Shown: positions 43,689-51,534, numbered from the stretch's first letter. The stretch is DNA of 58,707 bases from Alphaproteobacteria bacterium (GCA_017427715.1 JAFRSF010000007.1:1-58707), one strand, 5' to 3'. Program-made: numbers and translations. The notes: a model not told the origin generated them from the letters alone.

Positions 43689-44649
43689 AAATTGTTTTTT
43701 GATTTTTTATAATATGTATAACATCTTGATTATTATCTTTTGGTTTCAATATGCAGTGCGGTGTATTCTGCAAAGCAACAAAATTAAACAAATCAGAACG
43801 AGATTGTTGTTGTAATTGTTTATAACATTGTTCAAGAAATTTAAAAGACACTTTTTCATCTTGTTTGGCGGCGACCAACGTCACAGTGGTATTCCATTTA
43901 TTCATTAAATCTGGTCTAAAATTACTGTTGAACATGTCACTAATAAAATTTGATGACACATAAACATGTCTAATTTTGCTGGTTGCCCAAACATCAAACG
44001 CATTTATCATAGGCAACAGATTTTTTGTTATTTCGTTTTTATTAGATTCCATTCTACGTTCAATCTGTTTATTAATTGAATCCAAATGATGCGCCCCAAA
44101 ACAAGGTGCAAATAATATCACAGAACCAATATTTGTCGCTATGTTGTTTTCTGTTAGATTATTCATTGCATCTGTTAAACCGCTTGCACCAGCAGAATGT
44201 CCAATCAACATATTTTTATTTGAAATTGTGTATGGCTGAATGAATTTAATACTTTGTTCAATCAAAGAAACAAATTCTGGATATGTGTTTTTGGTATCAT
44301 CATCCACAGCCGGTTTGTCTTTAAAATCGCCAAGAAAGGTGTTTATAGTTATAATATTGCGCCTGTGATTTAATCCCCAAAACATCAACGTTTTCATTAA
44401 CGGATCAAGATTTGTATTTGTTGCCAAACCAGGAATCAAAATAATGTTACCACAAACATTTGGATTCAAAGATGTGTAATATGATATTGTCGCGGTCTGG
44501 TTATTTTGCGTTCCAGAATAATGAACCGTCTGCCATTTTAATGCTTTGGCCTTTATTTCATTTAAAAAGGGTTCAAACCCGCTTAGAAATGCAAATTGTT
44601 TTGCTCGGTTCATGTCACTTATAACTTTTAATACGTTTATTCTAGACAA
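43687..44649 (-). CDS. Alpha/beta hydrolase
   Basis: 320 residues, no signal. G-N-I-I-L-I-P-G-L-A-T-N-T-N (oxyanion strand) and the nucleophile elbow M-L-I-G-H-S152-A-G-A-S-G. The final H may be in T-P-H-C-I-L. This serine-nucleophile hydrolase could be an esterase or lipase. It is on the opposite strand from clpB, with a shared terminator. Function unknown; compare the Cys-nucleophile hydrolase at 28401. Confidence 0.75.
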   Translation of the reverse strand: MSRINVLKVISDMNRAKQFAFLSGFEPFLNEIKAKALKWQTVHYSGTQNNQTATISYYTSLNPNVCGNIILIPGLATNTNLDPLMKTLMFWGLNHRRNIITINTFLGDFKDKPAVDDDTKNTYPEFVSLIEQSIKFIQPYTISNKNMLIGHSAGASGLTDAMNNLTENNIATNIGSVILFAPCFGAHHLDSINKQIERRMESNKNEITKNLLPMINAFDVWATSKIRHVYVSSNFISDMFNSNFRPDLMNKWNTTVTLVAAKQDEKVSFKFLEQCYKQLQQQSRSDLFNFVALQNTPHCILKPKDNNQDVIHIIKNQKTI

Positions 44650-44681
44650 GATTAAAACAATATCAACAAATATTTAAGATA

Positions 44682-44708
44682 AAAACCACCCGATTGGGTG
44701 GTTTTTCT
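44682..44708 (-). terminator. Terminator after rpsU
   Basis: AAACCACCC and GGGTGGTTT form a 9-bp stem with a short loop; the minus strand then has TTTTT. Confidence 0.8.
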
Positions 44709-44735
44709 ATTTTTTTTTAAATCGTAATTTATAAC

Positions 44736-44942
44736 TTAGAACCCGAAAACCATACGTTGTTTAGATTGACGTTTCTTTTCGCTACGAATTGCTTCTTCTT
44801 TCAACCGTTTGCGTTTAGTTGTTGGCTTTTCATAACGTTGACGTTCTTTCATTTCACGATAAAGGCCTTCTTTTTGTGATTTACGTTTTGCAACACGCAA
44901 TGCCTGTTCTACATTATTATCACGAACTAATACTTTTACCAT
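44736..44942 (-). CDS. rpsU: Ribosomal protein bS21
   Basis: 68 residues from the ATG at 44942, preceded by a strong AAAGGAGGT. The core [25 protein letters not shown] and the basic tail are typical. S21 contributes to mRNA start-site recognition. A very long in-frame extension from 44963 lies in the ribosome site and is not coding. Confidence 0.93.
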   Translation of the reverse strand: MVKVLVRDNNVEQALRVAKRKSQKEGLYREMKERQRYEKPTTKRKRLKEEAIRSEKKRQSKQRMVFGF

Positions 44943-45038
44943 CGAAACCACCTCCTTTATCATAGTTTGTTATTCTGTTAACCTTTCCGTCCTTGTATTA
45001 TCTACTGCGACGGTCCCATGCATGCACGCATTAAACTG

Positions 45039-45114
45039 TGGTGGAGCTGATCAGACTCGAACTGACGACCCCCTGCTTGCAAAGCAGATGCTCTACCAAC
45101 TGAGCTACAACCCC
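45039..45114 (-). tRNA. tRNA-Ala (UGC)
   Basis: Acceptor GGGGTTG/CAGCTCC with the G3-T70 pair that identifies alanine; anticodon loop TTTGCAA (TGC); A discriminator and encoded CCA. Confidence 0.95.
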
Positions 45115-45219
45115 ACAATCTTTTATTTCAACAATGTTAGTATTCTGTTGAAAGCCAGCATATTTTATATATTTTTTTTATCAATGTCAAACTAAAAATT
45201 AGGTTATTGGACAAAAACA

Positions 45220-45600
45220 TCAATTTTGCACGAATTGAAATATAAACTTTCTATCGTTAACAATATTGGTTATATTCCAACTGCAATTACCGCCACAATG
45301 TTCATGACAGTTTTCGCCCGTACTTGCATAACCCGCAGGATCTTTGATGGGGCCAAAAAACCTTGTAACTATAGGATATACGGTCTTGCAAAAACAATAG
45401 GAACCGTTATTTTCACCACCAACAACTGTTGCACCATCATCAGTCAATATGGTCTTATCTGAGTTCCATTGGTAATCAGCCGATAAACACGCACCTATGC
45501 CAGACACTGTACCATAAGGAAAATTAACAGTAAACTCTTTTGTATATCGAACATAATCGCGATTTGTACCGTTAATTGAGGCATCAAGTACAATTGTCAC
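45220..45600 (-). CDS. Cys-rich secreted protein, N-terminal signal out of frame
   Basis: The annotated part is 126 residues from a GTG at 45600: T-I-V-L-D-A-S-I-N-G, then cysteine pairs (S-Y-C-F-C-K-T, E-N-C-H-E-H-C-G-G-N-C-S-W). In the same frame upstream of the GTG the sequence continues as V-D-A-C-V-E-N-D-S preceded by K-R-C-L-A-F-L-L-F-I-I-I-P-Y-N-S-F-A, a good signal peptide with no ATG. Between that and a promoter (TATAAT at 45753-45758) lies a (GT)10 tract. A GTG at 45728 with AAAGGAAACGAAA before it would reach this signal only if the tract changed by one unit less or two more. See the tract entry. Function unknown; presumably exported. Confidence 0.55.
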   Translation of the reverse strand: MTIVLDASINGTNRDYVRYTKEFTVNFPYGTVSGIGACLSADYQWNSDKTILTDDGATVVGGENNGSYCFCKTVYPIVTRFFGPIKDPAGYASTGENCHEHCGGNCSWNITNIVNDRKFIFQFVQN

Positions 45601-45686
45601 AGAATCATTTTCTACACATGCATCAACTGCAAAAGAATTATATGGAATTATAATGAATAATAAAAATGCCAGGCAACGTTTTAGTT

Positions 45687-45706
45687 GTGTGTGTGTGTGT
45701 GTGTGT
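45687..45706. repeat. (GT)10 dinucleotide tract in the 5' end of the secreted-protein gene
   Basis: Ten GT units on the + strand ((CA)10 on the minus coding strand). Starting from GTG at 45728 the frame V-L-K-P-A-E-L-Y-(TH)n ends at TAA 16 codons later in the present repeat number, so the gene is in the OFF frame. Removing one CA unit or adding two would join it to the downstream signal peptide. Confidence 0.7.
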
Positions 45707-45752
45707 AGAGTTCTGCGGGTTTCAGCACTTTCGTTTCCTTTCTTTGCTTTTT

Positions 45753-45782
45753 ATTATATATTATTTAGCAATTTTATTACAA
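45753..45782 (-). promoter_or_regulatory. Promoter of the phase-variable gene candidate
   Basis: On the minus strand TTGTAA (45782-45777), 18-bp spacer, TATAAT (45758-45753). A start near 45745 gives an 18-nt leader before the GTG at 45728. Confidence 0.65.
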
Positions 45783-45809
45783 GAATATTTTATGAAACAT
45801 CTGATTCTT

Positions 45810-45900
45810 TTAACCTCCCTCCCGGCTACGCCGTACTCCCCCCAAGGGGAGAATTAATATGGTGGGCTTCGGACGTACCGCCCCCAAAAGGAGAATTAAT
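45810..45900 (+). repeat. GC-rich palindromic repeat C, copy 2 (doubled)
   Basis: 45810-45857 matches copy 1 at 36641-36690: TTTAACCTCCCTCCC...CTACG-CGTACTCCCCCC-AAGGGGAGAATTA. A second, degenerate unit follows at 45866-45898 (CGGACGTACCGCCCCC-AAAAGGAGAATTA). Confidence 0.7.
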
Positions 45901-45924
45901 AATTTCCCACCCGTGAGCGGAGTA

Positions 45925-46242
45925 TTATTTTAGATATTGTTCTATAATATTGTTGTATTGTTTTAATGTTCGTTCTGGGTCTTTTGGTGTACACATTAAC
46001 AAAGCCGCTATAATAATTGTTTTATTTAATATTTTTAATTCATGATGTATTTTATCAAGACAACCTTCTTTACTGTTTCCATAACCAATTTCTTTTAAAG
46101 CAAAAAGCATATCAACCAATATAGAACTGTAATCTTTGCCCAGGTATGGTTTTAATGTATCAATATTAAACCCTAGGTTTTCAATGGATTCAATAAATCG
46201 TTCAGTTTGTTGTTGTAAAGAATATTGTATTGTTTTCTGCAT
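45925..46242 (-). CDS. Small helical protein downstream of structured RNA copy 2
   Basis: 105 residues, all helical, no signal peptide: Q-Y-S-L-Q-Q-Q-T-E-R-F, then L-V-D-M-L-F-A-L-K-E-I-G-Y-G-N-S-K and L-K-I-L-N-K-T-I-I-I-A-A-L-L. A four-helix bundle is possible. The ribosome site is AAGGGGG seven bases before the ATG, like the poly-G site of the gene after RNA copy 1. Not recognised. Its leader is the structured RNA at 46262-46484. Confidence 0.6.
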   Translation of the reverse strand: MQKTIQYSLQQQTERFIESIENLGFNIDTLKPYLGKDYSSILVDMLFALKEIGYGNSKEGCLDKIHHELKILNKTIIIAALLMCTPKDPERTLKQYNNIIEQYLK

Positions 46243-46261
46243 TTATGCCCCCTTGGATTAA

Positions 46262-46484
46262 AAAGAAACCGCCAGGAAAACCGGGCGGTCGGGGAGTTAG
46301 AAAATCACACTACTGTTGATTCCGCGGTCTTTGGGTTAACCCTGTTGTATAACCGACGGCTCCCCGACCAAATTGTCAGGGATGATAACGGTGCAAAAGA
46401 CACCGAAACATCTTTTTGATAACGATGCTTTCGCACCGAGTAGTGTGGGCTTTCTACAGCCCCGAAGCCAATCATTTGGTTTCA
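46262..46484 (-). ncRNA. Structured RNA, family X, copy 2
   Basis: Same fold as 34503-34722 on the other strand. Long-range stem ACACTACT (46446-46439) / AGTAGTGT (46314-46307): eight perfect pairs at the place where copy 1 has AGTATATT/AATATGCT, so several pairs co-vary. Inner stem CGGTGCGAAAG (46438-46428) / CTTTTGCACCG (46399-46389), 11 pairs. Hairpin CCCTGAC / GTCGGGG and the rival GTCGGGGAG / CTCCCCGAC. The conserved GGGTTAACCC hairpin (46333-46342) replaces GGGTTTTACCC. The 3' end is a terminator with ACCGCC/GGCGGT (46289-46284 / 46273-46268). The gene at 46242 follows after 20 bp. Confidence 0.75.
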
Positions 46485-46490
46485 CGTTTG

Positions 46491-46518
46491 ATTATAACCG
46501 ATATTTCGAAAAAGTAAA
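46491..46518 (-). promoter_or_regulatory. Promoter of structured RNA copy 2
   Basis: On the minus strand TTTACT (46518-46513), 16-bp spacer, TATAAT (46496-46491). Confidence 0.6.
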
Positions 46519-46555
46519 GAATATATATTTTTATGCCAATTAAAAATAGAAAAAA

Positions 46556-47260
46556 TTACGCGTCACGCCAAAGGACTTTGTCAAAAAGTGCATTTATTTG
46601 GTCACGTAGTGCGATATCTTCAAAGAATTGATTACGTTGCACATCTGTTGTCTCTTGCCCTTGTGCTTCATGATAAGGTGTGTATTTTTGCACTGCAAAA
46701 TCTTTTACACCCAACCCCGCAGAAACTTTTGCGATTTCCAATAAATCTTGTTTACTTACAAAACGCGGGTCGCAAGTGGTACGAACCTCTATCCCCTTGC
46801 CCGTTGACAGCCAATATTTCAAAGATTCAATCATACGGTCGTATGCGATATCCAATCCGGTTAATGCTTTGTAATATTCGCGCGTTGCCTTGAAATCAAG
46901 TCCAATCCAATCGACCAAATCAGAAACTTTTTTCAATAATTCTGGATAAAATCCGTTTGTATGCAGGCCGATTGCAAAACCCAAATCACGAACGCGCTTC
47001 ATATATTCGATTGTTGCATCTGCCTGCATTAATGCTTCGCCACCAGAAAAAACGACACCTTCTAATTTACCAACGCGTGACTTTAACCAATCAAAAACCT
47101 TTTCCGCATCATATTCGCCTTCACCTAATGGAATCAAATGTTCATTGGAACAATAAACACAATGAAATGGACAACCCACCAGAAATAATACAGCGGCCAG
47201 TTTCCCAGGAAAATCAATTGTCGTAAAGGAAACCAAGCCGCCGATTTGTATTTGTTTCAT
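46556..47260 (-). CDS. nrdG: Anaerobic ribonucleotide reductase activase NrdG
   Basis: 234 residues, a radical-SAM protein with C30-P-F-H-C34-V-Y-C37 (CX3CX2C, [4Fe-4S]). I-D-F-P-G-K-L-A-A-V-L-F precedes it, and G-G-E-A-L-M-Q is the SAM-binding GGE. It generates the glycyl radical of NrdD. It starts eight bases after the stop of the small glycyl-radical cistron. Confidence 0.93.
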   Translation of the reverse strand: MKQIQIGGLVSFTTIDFPGKLAAVLFLVGCPFHCVYCSNEHLIPLGEGEYDAEKVFDWLKSRVGKLEGVVFSGGEALMQADATIEYMKRVRDLGFAIGLHTNGFYPELLKKVSDLVDWIGLDFKATREYYKALTGLDIAYDRMIESLKYWLSTGKGIEVRTTCDPRFVSKQDLLEIAKVSAGLGVKDFAVQKYTPYHEAQGQETTDVQRNQFFEDIALRDQINALFDKVLWRDA

Positions 47261-47267
47261 ATTAATC

Positions 47268-47447
47268 CTAGGCCGCTTTCTTTAACAATTCGCTGTGACG
47301 AGCGCCAGTTGTTAAACTGTTTGCTTCTGTAAATGTTTTTCTCTCGCAGAACTCTGAATATTTACCAATGTTAAAATGTTGTACTGGTCTGATATATCCC
47401 ATAGAGCGTGAAAATACTTCGCATGGTGTTCTTTGGTTGTTGTTCAT
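47268..47447 (-). CDS. Separate glycyl-radical segment of class III ribonucleotide reductase
   Basis: 59 residues from the ATG at 47447, which has an excellent AAAGGGAGGAAAACT site. The sequence starts M-N-N-N-Q-R-T-P-C-E-V-F-S-R-S-M-G17-Y-I-R-P-V and continues H-F-N-I-G-K-Y-S-E-F-C-E-R-K-T-F. The pattern V-x-S-R-x-x-G-Y-x-R-P-V-x-x-(W/F)-N-x-G-K-x-x-E-F is the C-terminal glycyl-radical end of one-piece NrdD. Here it is a separate cistron that starts 38 bp after the nrdD stop. It would supply the radical-bearing glycine in trans. Order is nrdD, this gene, nrdG. Confidence 0.8.
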   Translation of the reverse strand: MNNNQRTPCEVFSRSMGYIRPVQHFNIGKYSEFCERKTFTEANSLTTGARHSELLKKAA

Positions 47448-47484
47448 AGTTTTCCTCCCTTTGTTTTGTTTTTTTTGATTGTTT

Positions 47485-49521
47485 TTATTGTTTGTTATCA
47501 TTGTTGTTCGCAGCGATTTCTGCATCACATTTTGGACAGAAATCATGTCTGCCTGGCAAATAGCCATGTTTTGGACAAATTGAAAATGTTGGTGTCAATG
47601 TCATATATGGCACTTTGTAATTTTCAAAAATTGTCCGCACAATTTTTTCAGCCGCTGCACCAGATGAAACCGGTTCACCCATATAAAGATGTAACATTGT
47701 TCCACCTGTATATTTGCGCTGCAATTCTTCTTGATGTTCCAATGCAACAAATGGATCATCTGTGAAATTCACTGGCAATTGAGTTGAATTTGTATAATAT
47801 GGTGCATCTGGTGTTCCAGCAGTGATAATATCTGGAAAGTTTTTCTTATCCGTTTTAGCAAAACGATATGCACATCCTTCTGCTGGGGTCGCTTCCAAAT
47901 TATACAAATTACCAGTTGTTTCTTGATAATCAGCTAAATTGGTTCTGATGAAATCCATTACTTCCAAAACCAAGTTTTTACCGAATACTGTTGCGATGTT
48001 ATCTGTACCATTTGTGAAATTCAAAACCATTTCATTTGCACCGTTAACACCAATTGTTGAAAAATGATGGTTCCAATTACCCAAATAACGTTTTGTAAAT
48101 GGATACAAACCACGTTCCATGTTTTTAGATATGATTTTGCGTTTGATTTCTAAAGAATCACGCGCCAAATCTAATAAACGTTTTAATTCACGGAATAAAC
48201 CTTCGCGGTCACCTTTGTGTGTATAACCAAGACGCGCCAAATTGATTGTGACAACACCAATAGAACCTGTTTTTTCAGCAGAGCCAAATAAACCACCACC
48301 ACGTTTTAATAATTCCCGAACATCCAGGCGCAATCTGCAACACATAGAACGAACATCAGTTGGATTCAAATCTGAATTCAAGAAATTCTGGAAATTTGGA
48401 ATACCATATTTAGCAGCCAAATCAAACAATGGTTTCACATTTGGGTGTTCCCAAGGAAAATCATCTGTGATGTTGTATGTTGGAATTGGGAAAGTAAATG
48501 GACGTCCCAATGCATCCCCTTCGGTCATAACTTCCAAAAATGCTTTGTTAATCATATCCATTTCTGGTTGCAAATCACCATATGTGAAATCAACCTGTTT
48601 TTTACCAACAAATGGACGTTGATCACGTAAATCTTTTGGGCAAGTCCAATCAAAAGTAAAATTGATAAATGGTGTTTGGGTTCCCCAACGACATGGCACA
48701 GAGCAATTAAATACCAATGTCTGCATAGAATTCTTAACATCAGCATAAGACAATTTATCCAATCTGACATATGGTGCCAAATATGTGTCCACAGAAGAAA
48801 ATGCCTGTGCGCCAGCAAATTCATTTTGCAAAGTTCCCAAGAAATTTACCATGTGGGAAATTGCGGTTGCCATATGTTTTGCAGGTTCACATTGTAAATA
48901 ACCCTTTACCCCATTGAATCCTTCGTACAATAATTCACGCAAAGACCACCCAGCACAATATCCGGTCAACCACCCTAAATCATGAATATGCAACGCTGCA
49001 CTTTTGTGTGCTTCTGCTACTTCACGTGGATATAAACTTAACCAATATTCAGCGGTAACACGTTCACTGGTTCTTAAAATCAAACCACCGATAGAATAAC
49101 CAATGTTTGCATTTTCCTTAACACGCCAATCACCAGCAGAAACATAACCATCAATAACTTCGACTGCATCAACGGACGCATCACGAATCTCTGATCGCTT
49201 TTGACGATATATTATATATGCTTCAGCCGTTTTGTAAGCATGTGTATCCATCAAAGTTTGCACAACAATATCTTGGATATCTTCCACGTTTGGCATTTGA
49301 CCAGCAAATTTTTTATCCAGACGTTTTAATACATCTTGGGTTATTTTAACAATATCTGCATCAGACAATTCAGCAGTTACCGCAACCGCTTTTTTGATTG
49401 CTTCAAAAATCTTTTTTGCATCAAAAGAAACCACTTCACCAGAACGTTTTTGAATGGATTTCAAACCACATGTTAGTGTTGAAACAACTTGTATTTTAAC
49501 TTCATCTTTTTCAGTTGCCAT
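47485..49521 (-). CDS. nrdD: Class III ribonucleoside-triphosphate reductase, catalytic chain without glycyl-radical end
   Basis: 678 residues from the ATG at 49521 (AAGGGAT site); a TTG-like extension to 49551 is unlikely. An ATP cone at ~15-95 (I-Q-K-R-S-G-E-V-V-S-F-D-A-K-K-I) gives allosteric control. The catalytic barrel has G-Y-S-I-G-G-L, C-S-V-P-C-R-W-G-T-Q-T-P-F and the active-site cysteines. It ends in a Zn-ribbon region C-P-K-H-G-Y-L-P-G-R-H-D-F-C-P-K-C-D and stops 16 residues later, before the usual glycyl-radical motif. That motif lies in the next cistron. Two NrdR boxes precede the gene. Confidence 0.93.
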   Translation of the reverse strand: MATEKDEVKIQVVSTLTCGLKSIQKRSGEVVSFDAKKIFEAIKKAVAVTAELSDADIVKITQDVLKRLDKKFAGQMPNVEDIQDIVVQTLMDTHAYKTAEAYIIYRQKRSEIRDASVDAVEVIDGYVSAGDWRVKENANIGYSIGGLILRTSERVTAEYWLSLYPREVAEAHKSAALHIHDLGWLTGYCAGWSLRELLYEGFNGVKGYLQCEPAKHMATAISHMVNFLGTLQNEFAGAQAFSSVDTYLAPYVRLDKLSYADVKNSMQTLVFNCSVPCRWGTQTPFINFTFDWTCPKDLRDQRPFVGKKQVDFTYGDLQPEMDMINKAFLEVMTEGDALGRPFTFPIPTYNITDDFPWEHPNVKPLFDLAAKYGIPNFQNFLNSDLNPTDVRSMCCRLRLDVRELLKRGGGLFGSAEKTGSIGVVTINLARLGYTHKGDREGLFRELKRLLDLARDSLEIKRKIISKNMERGLYPFTKRYLGNWNHHFSTIGVNGANEMVLNFTNGTDNIATVFGKNLVLEVMDFIRTNLADYQETTGNLYNLEATPAEGCAYRFAKTDKKNFPDIITAGTPDAPYYTNSTQLPVNFTDDPFVALEHQEELQRKYTGGTMLHLYMGEPVSSGAAAEKIVRTIFENYKVPYMTLTPTFSICPKHGYLPGRHDFCPKCDAEIAANNNDNKQ

Positions 49522-49547
49522 TTTTTTATCCCTTCTTTCCTTGAAAA

Positions 49548-49597
49548 ACACTATATATAGTATCTGTTTTACTCTTTACATAACAATATACAGTATT
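49548..49597. promoter_or_regulatory. Pair of NrdR boxes before nrdD
   Basis: ACACTATATATAGTAT (49548-49563) matches the NrdR box core CTATATATAG in all ten core positions; a second core CAATATACAG (49584-49593) fits nine of ten. Cores are 33 bp apart, three helical turns as for NrdR. NrdR, bound to (d)ATP, would repress the reductase operon. No nrdR gene lies in the window. Confidence 0.75.
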
Positions 49598-49893
49598 TAA
49601 AGATTGTTCTCATTATAAAAAAAATTTTTTTTATGTTTTTTTCACTTGCATTTTTGTATTGCTTGCTGGGTGTGGCTTTGGGACGTTTTTCATATACCCG
49701 ATTCGCGACCATTTTGGACACCAAATGTTTTTTTGTGTATTTTTTGACCAAAAAACACGACTGAAAACGATTCGAAAAAAGTCAAAAAACACAAAATATA
49801 GGTAAAATATTGTCAACTTGTGTCTATATATTGATTTTTTTGTATATCTCATTGAACACAGGCAATTTTATAAAACAAATGTTAGATGTACGC

Positions 49894-49983
49894 AAAAATA
49901 ACACAGGATGATGGGACAACCAATCGATTCGTGCGAAAGCCACCATCCTGTGTTTTATATTCTCTCTTCTCTGCTTTCGCATT
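49894..49983 (-). ncRNA. Candidate small RNA with pseudoknotted terminator and purine-rich linker
   Basis: On the minus strand: GCGAAAG (49980-49974; ACCAAT just before may be upstream of the start), then the linker CAGAGAAGAGAGAAT (49973-49959), then the hairpin AACACAGGATGGTGG (49954-49940) with CCATCATCCTGTGTT (49914-49900) and a U-rich end ATTTTT. The hairpin loop contains CTTTCGC (49939-49933) and ATTGGT (49924-49919), which are complementary to GCGAAAG and ACCAAT at the 5' end, so a pseudoknot can form. The linker is complementary over 14 of 15 bases to the loop of the small RNA at 7721-7735. The noncoding interval 49552-50074 contains only this RNA, the NrdR region and a terminator. 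Confidence 0.6.
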
Positions 49984-49987
49984 GGTT

Positions 49988-50015
49988 ATTATATCATACA
50001 AAAAAATATTTGCAA
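49988..50015 (-). promoter_or_regulatory. Promoter of the 49.9-kb small RNA
   Basis: On the minus strand TTGCAA (50015-50010), 16-bp spacer, TATAAT (49993-49988). Identical in form to the promoter at 15745-15772. Confidence 0.65.
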
Positions 50016-50021
50016 AAACAA

Positions 50022-50046
50022 AGAATGCCCAATATGGGCATTCAAA
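50022..50046 (-). terminator. Terminator after the DUF378 gene
   Basis: GAATGCCC/GGGCATTC 8-bp stem followed on the minus strand by TTTGTTTTTG. Confidence 0.75.
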
Positions 50047-50074
50047 CATAATAATCAAATATCTTTAAATAATT

Positions 50075-50287
50075 TTAACGTTCACATGATGGTTTATCGC
50101 CAAAAATCCAAACAAATGCCCAAATTAAAGCGGCAATACCTATGATTGCATAAACAAATCTGGACAACAACGTCATTGGACCAAACAACCAAGCAACTAA
50201 ATCGAATTTAAAAAATCCGACCAATCCCCAGTTCAATGCCCCAATCAAAGACAAAGGTTTTAAAACGTAATGCATGAATGCTCCCAT
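50075..50287 (-). CDS. DUF378-family membrane protein
   Basis: 70 residues, with two membrane helices. The signature L-S-L-I-G-A-L-N-W-G-L-V-G and F-D-L-V-A-W-L-F-G is DUF378. AGGAGAAAAAA precedes the ATG. Function unknown in all bacteria. Confidence 0.85.
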   Translation of the reverse strand: MGAFMHYVLKPLSLIGALNWGLVGFFKFDLVAWLFGPMTLLSRFVYAIIGIAALIWAFVWIFGDKPSCER

Positions 50288-50381
50288 TTTTTTCTCCTGT
50301 GGTTAAAAATTGTTTAAGTCATTTAAGACAAAATAATTATAAAACAATATCAATATGTTTTCCGTAGGAACGATATCATAC

Positions 50382-50412
50382 AAAAAATCCCCGTCATATC
50401 ACGGGGATTTCA
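50382..50412 (-). terminator. Terminator after the MORN-repeat lipoprotein
   Basis: AAATCCCCGT (50386-50395) and ACGGGGATTT (50401-50410), T run on the minus strand. Confidence 0.8.
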
Positions 50413-50431
50413 ATATATTCAGTAAAAGAAA

Positions 50432-51457
50432 TTATTTAATTTTTTCAATCAATTTACCATCTTGGTATATTTCTTCTGATGTCAAATCGCCACATTCCGA
50501 ATATTCACGGCGTACACCATCACGAAAACCGTTTTTATAATTTGTTTCTTCACGTGTTTGTCCGTTTTGATAAAACCATTTTTTTGTTCCGTGTGGAACA
50601 TCATACAAATAGAATGTTTCAAATGATACCGTTTGGGTATCTGGGAAATAATTTCTGTCAATACCGTTTCTTATACCGTTTGCATAAGTTGTTTCGTGAC
50701 TTAATTTTCCATCAGGAAAATAACATTTTGTCACACCATTTAATTTACCATCTTTCCAAGATTCTTCACAATCTATTGTTTTGCCATCATTGTGATATCT
50801 TGTTCTGATACCATCCAATTTACCGTTAACATAATTTTCTTCACCAATTTTCTTGCCATCATAATATTCTATTTTGGTCAACTGACCTTGTTCATCATAA
50901 TATTTATCTGTTGATTTATTACCATCCATAGAAATATATTCTGTTGTCAGGTGTCCTTGGTCATCGTATAGTTGAGTAAAACGACCACCATTTTTTCTTT
51001 GTGTTTTGATTGCTATTTTTCCGTTTTCATGTAAAGCATAAGAACTATATTCTTTGCCATGTTTGTATTTGGTATATTCGTTTAATTTCCCATTTGCACG
51101 AAAATCTTTTACCGGACCATGCAATTTACCATTTTTGAAAAACGCTTGCTGTGCTACTTTTCCGTTTGGATAGTAAGTATGCATAATGCCTTTGGCTAGA
51201 CCATTTTTAACAATTGCATCCGCTTGTTTTGTACCATCAGTATATAAACTTATAACATGTCCAGTAATTGCATTACCGTTTGTATCCATACATACAAATA
51301 TTTCTGTGTAATCTCTACAAAAAACATCTTTATCTTTGCAATCAAGTTCGTGTCTATATCCGCAAAATGCATCTTGGTTTAAAATATATTCTGGCTGTTT
51401 ATCACATGCACCCAACACAACCATCAATGACAATAATGGCAATAAACTTCTTTTCAT
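50432..51457 (-). CDS. MORN-repeat (YwqK-like) lipoprotein
   Basis: 341 residues from the ATG at 51457, after AAGGAGAGAGAA. Lipobox L-M-V-V-L-G-A-C. The N-terminal third has four more Cys (F-C-G-Y, L-D-C-K, F-C-R-D, V-C-M-D). The rest is about ten ~22-residue repeats of the type Y-x-x-G-K-x-x-x-E-x-x-Y-x-N-G-K-L-x-G (F-K-N-G-K-L-H-G, Y-V-N-G-K-L-D-G). Such repeats occur in the YwqK antitoxin family and in surface-attached proteins. Function unknown. It overlaps nothing; the DUF5680 gene is just upstream. Confidence 0.8.
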   Translation of the reverse strand: MKRSLLPLLSLMVVLGACDKQPEYILNQDAFCGYRHELDCKDKDVFCRDYTEIFVCMDTNGNAITGHVISLYTDGTKQADAIVKNGLAKGIMHTYYPNGKVAQQAFFKNGKLHGPVKDFRANGKLNEYTKYKHGKEYSSYALHENGKIAIKTQRKNGGRFTQLYDDQGHLTTEYISMDGNKSTDKYYDEQGQLTKIEYYDGKKIGEENYVNGKLDGIRTRYHNDGKTIDCEESWKDGKLNGVTKCYFPDGKLSHETTYANGIRNGIDRNYFPDTQTVSFETFYLYDVPHGTKKWFYQNGQTREETNYKNGFRDGVRREYSECGDLTSEEIYQDGKLIEKIK

Positions 51458-51534
51458 TTCTCTCTCCTTGATTGATGTGCGAATTATATCATATATTGTA
51501 ATCAAACACAAACAAAAAACAAATGACATCCGGT

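Noticed and set aside
45653..45916. Plus-strand frame with a Val-Cys repeat
   Set aside because: The V-C repeat is only the translation of the GT tract, and the frame ends in repeat C. The minus-strand gene has the promoter and signal peptide.
45925..46242. Avd-like protein of a diversity-generating retroelement
   Set aside because: No reverse transcriptase, template repeat or variable repeat is visible in the window; helical composition alone is not enough.
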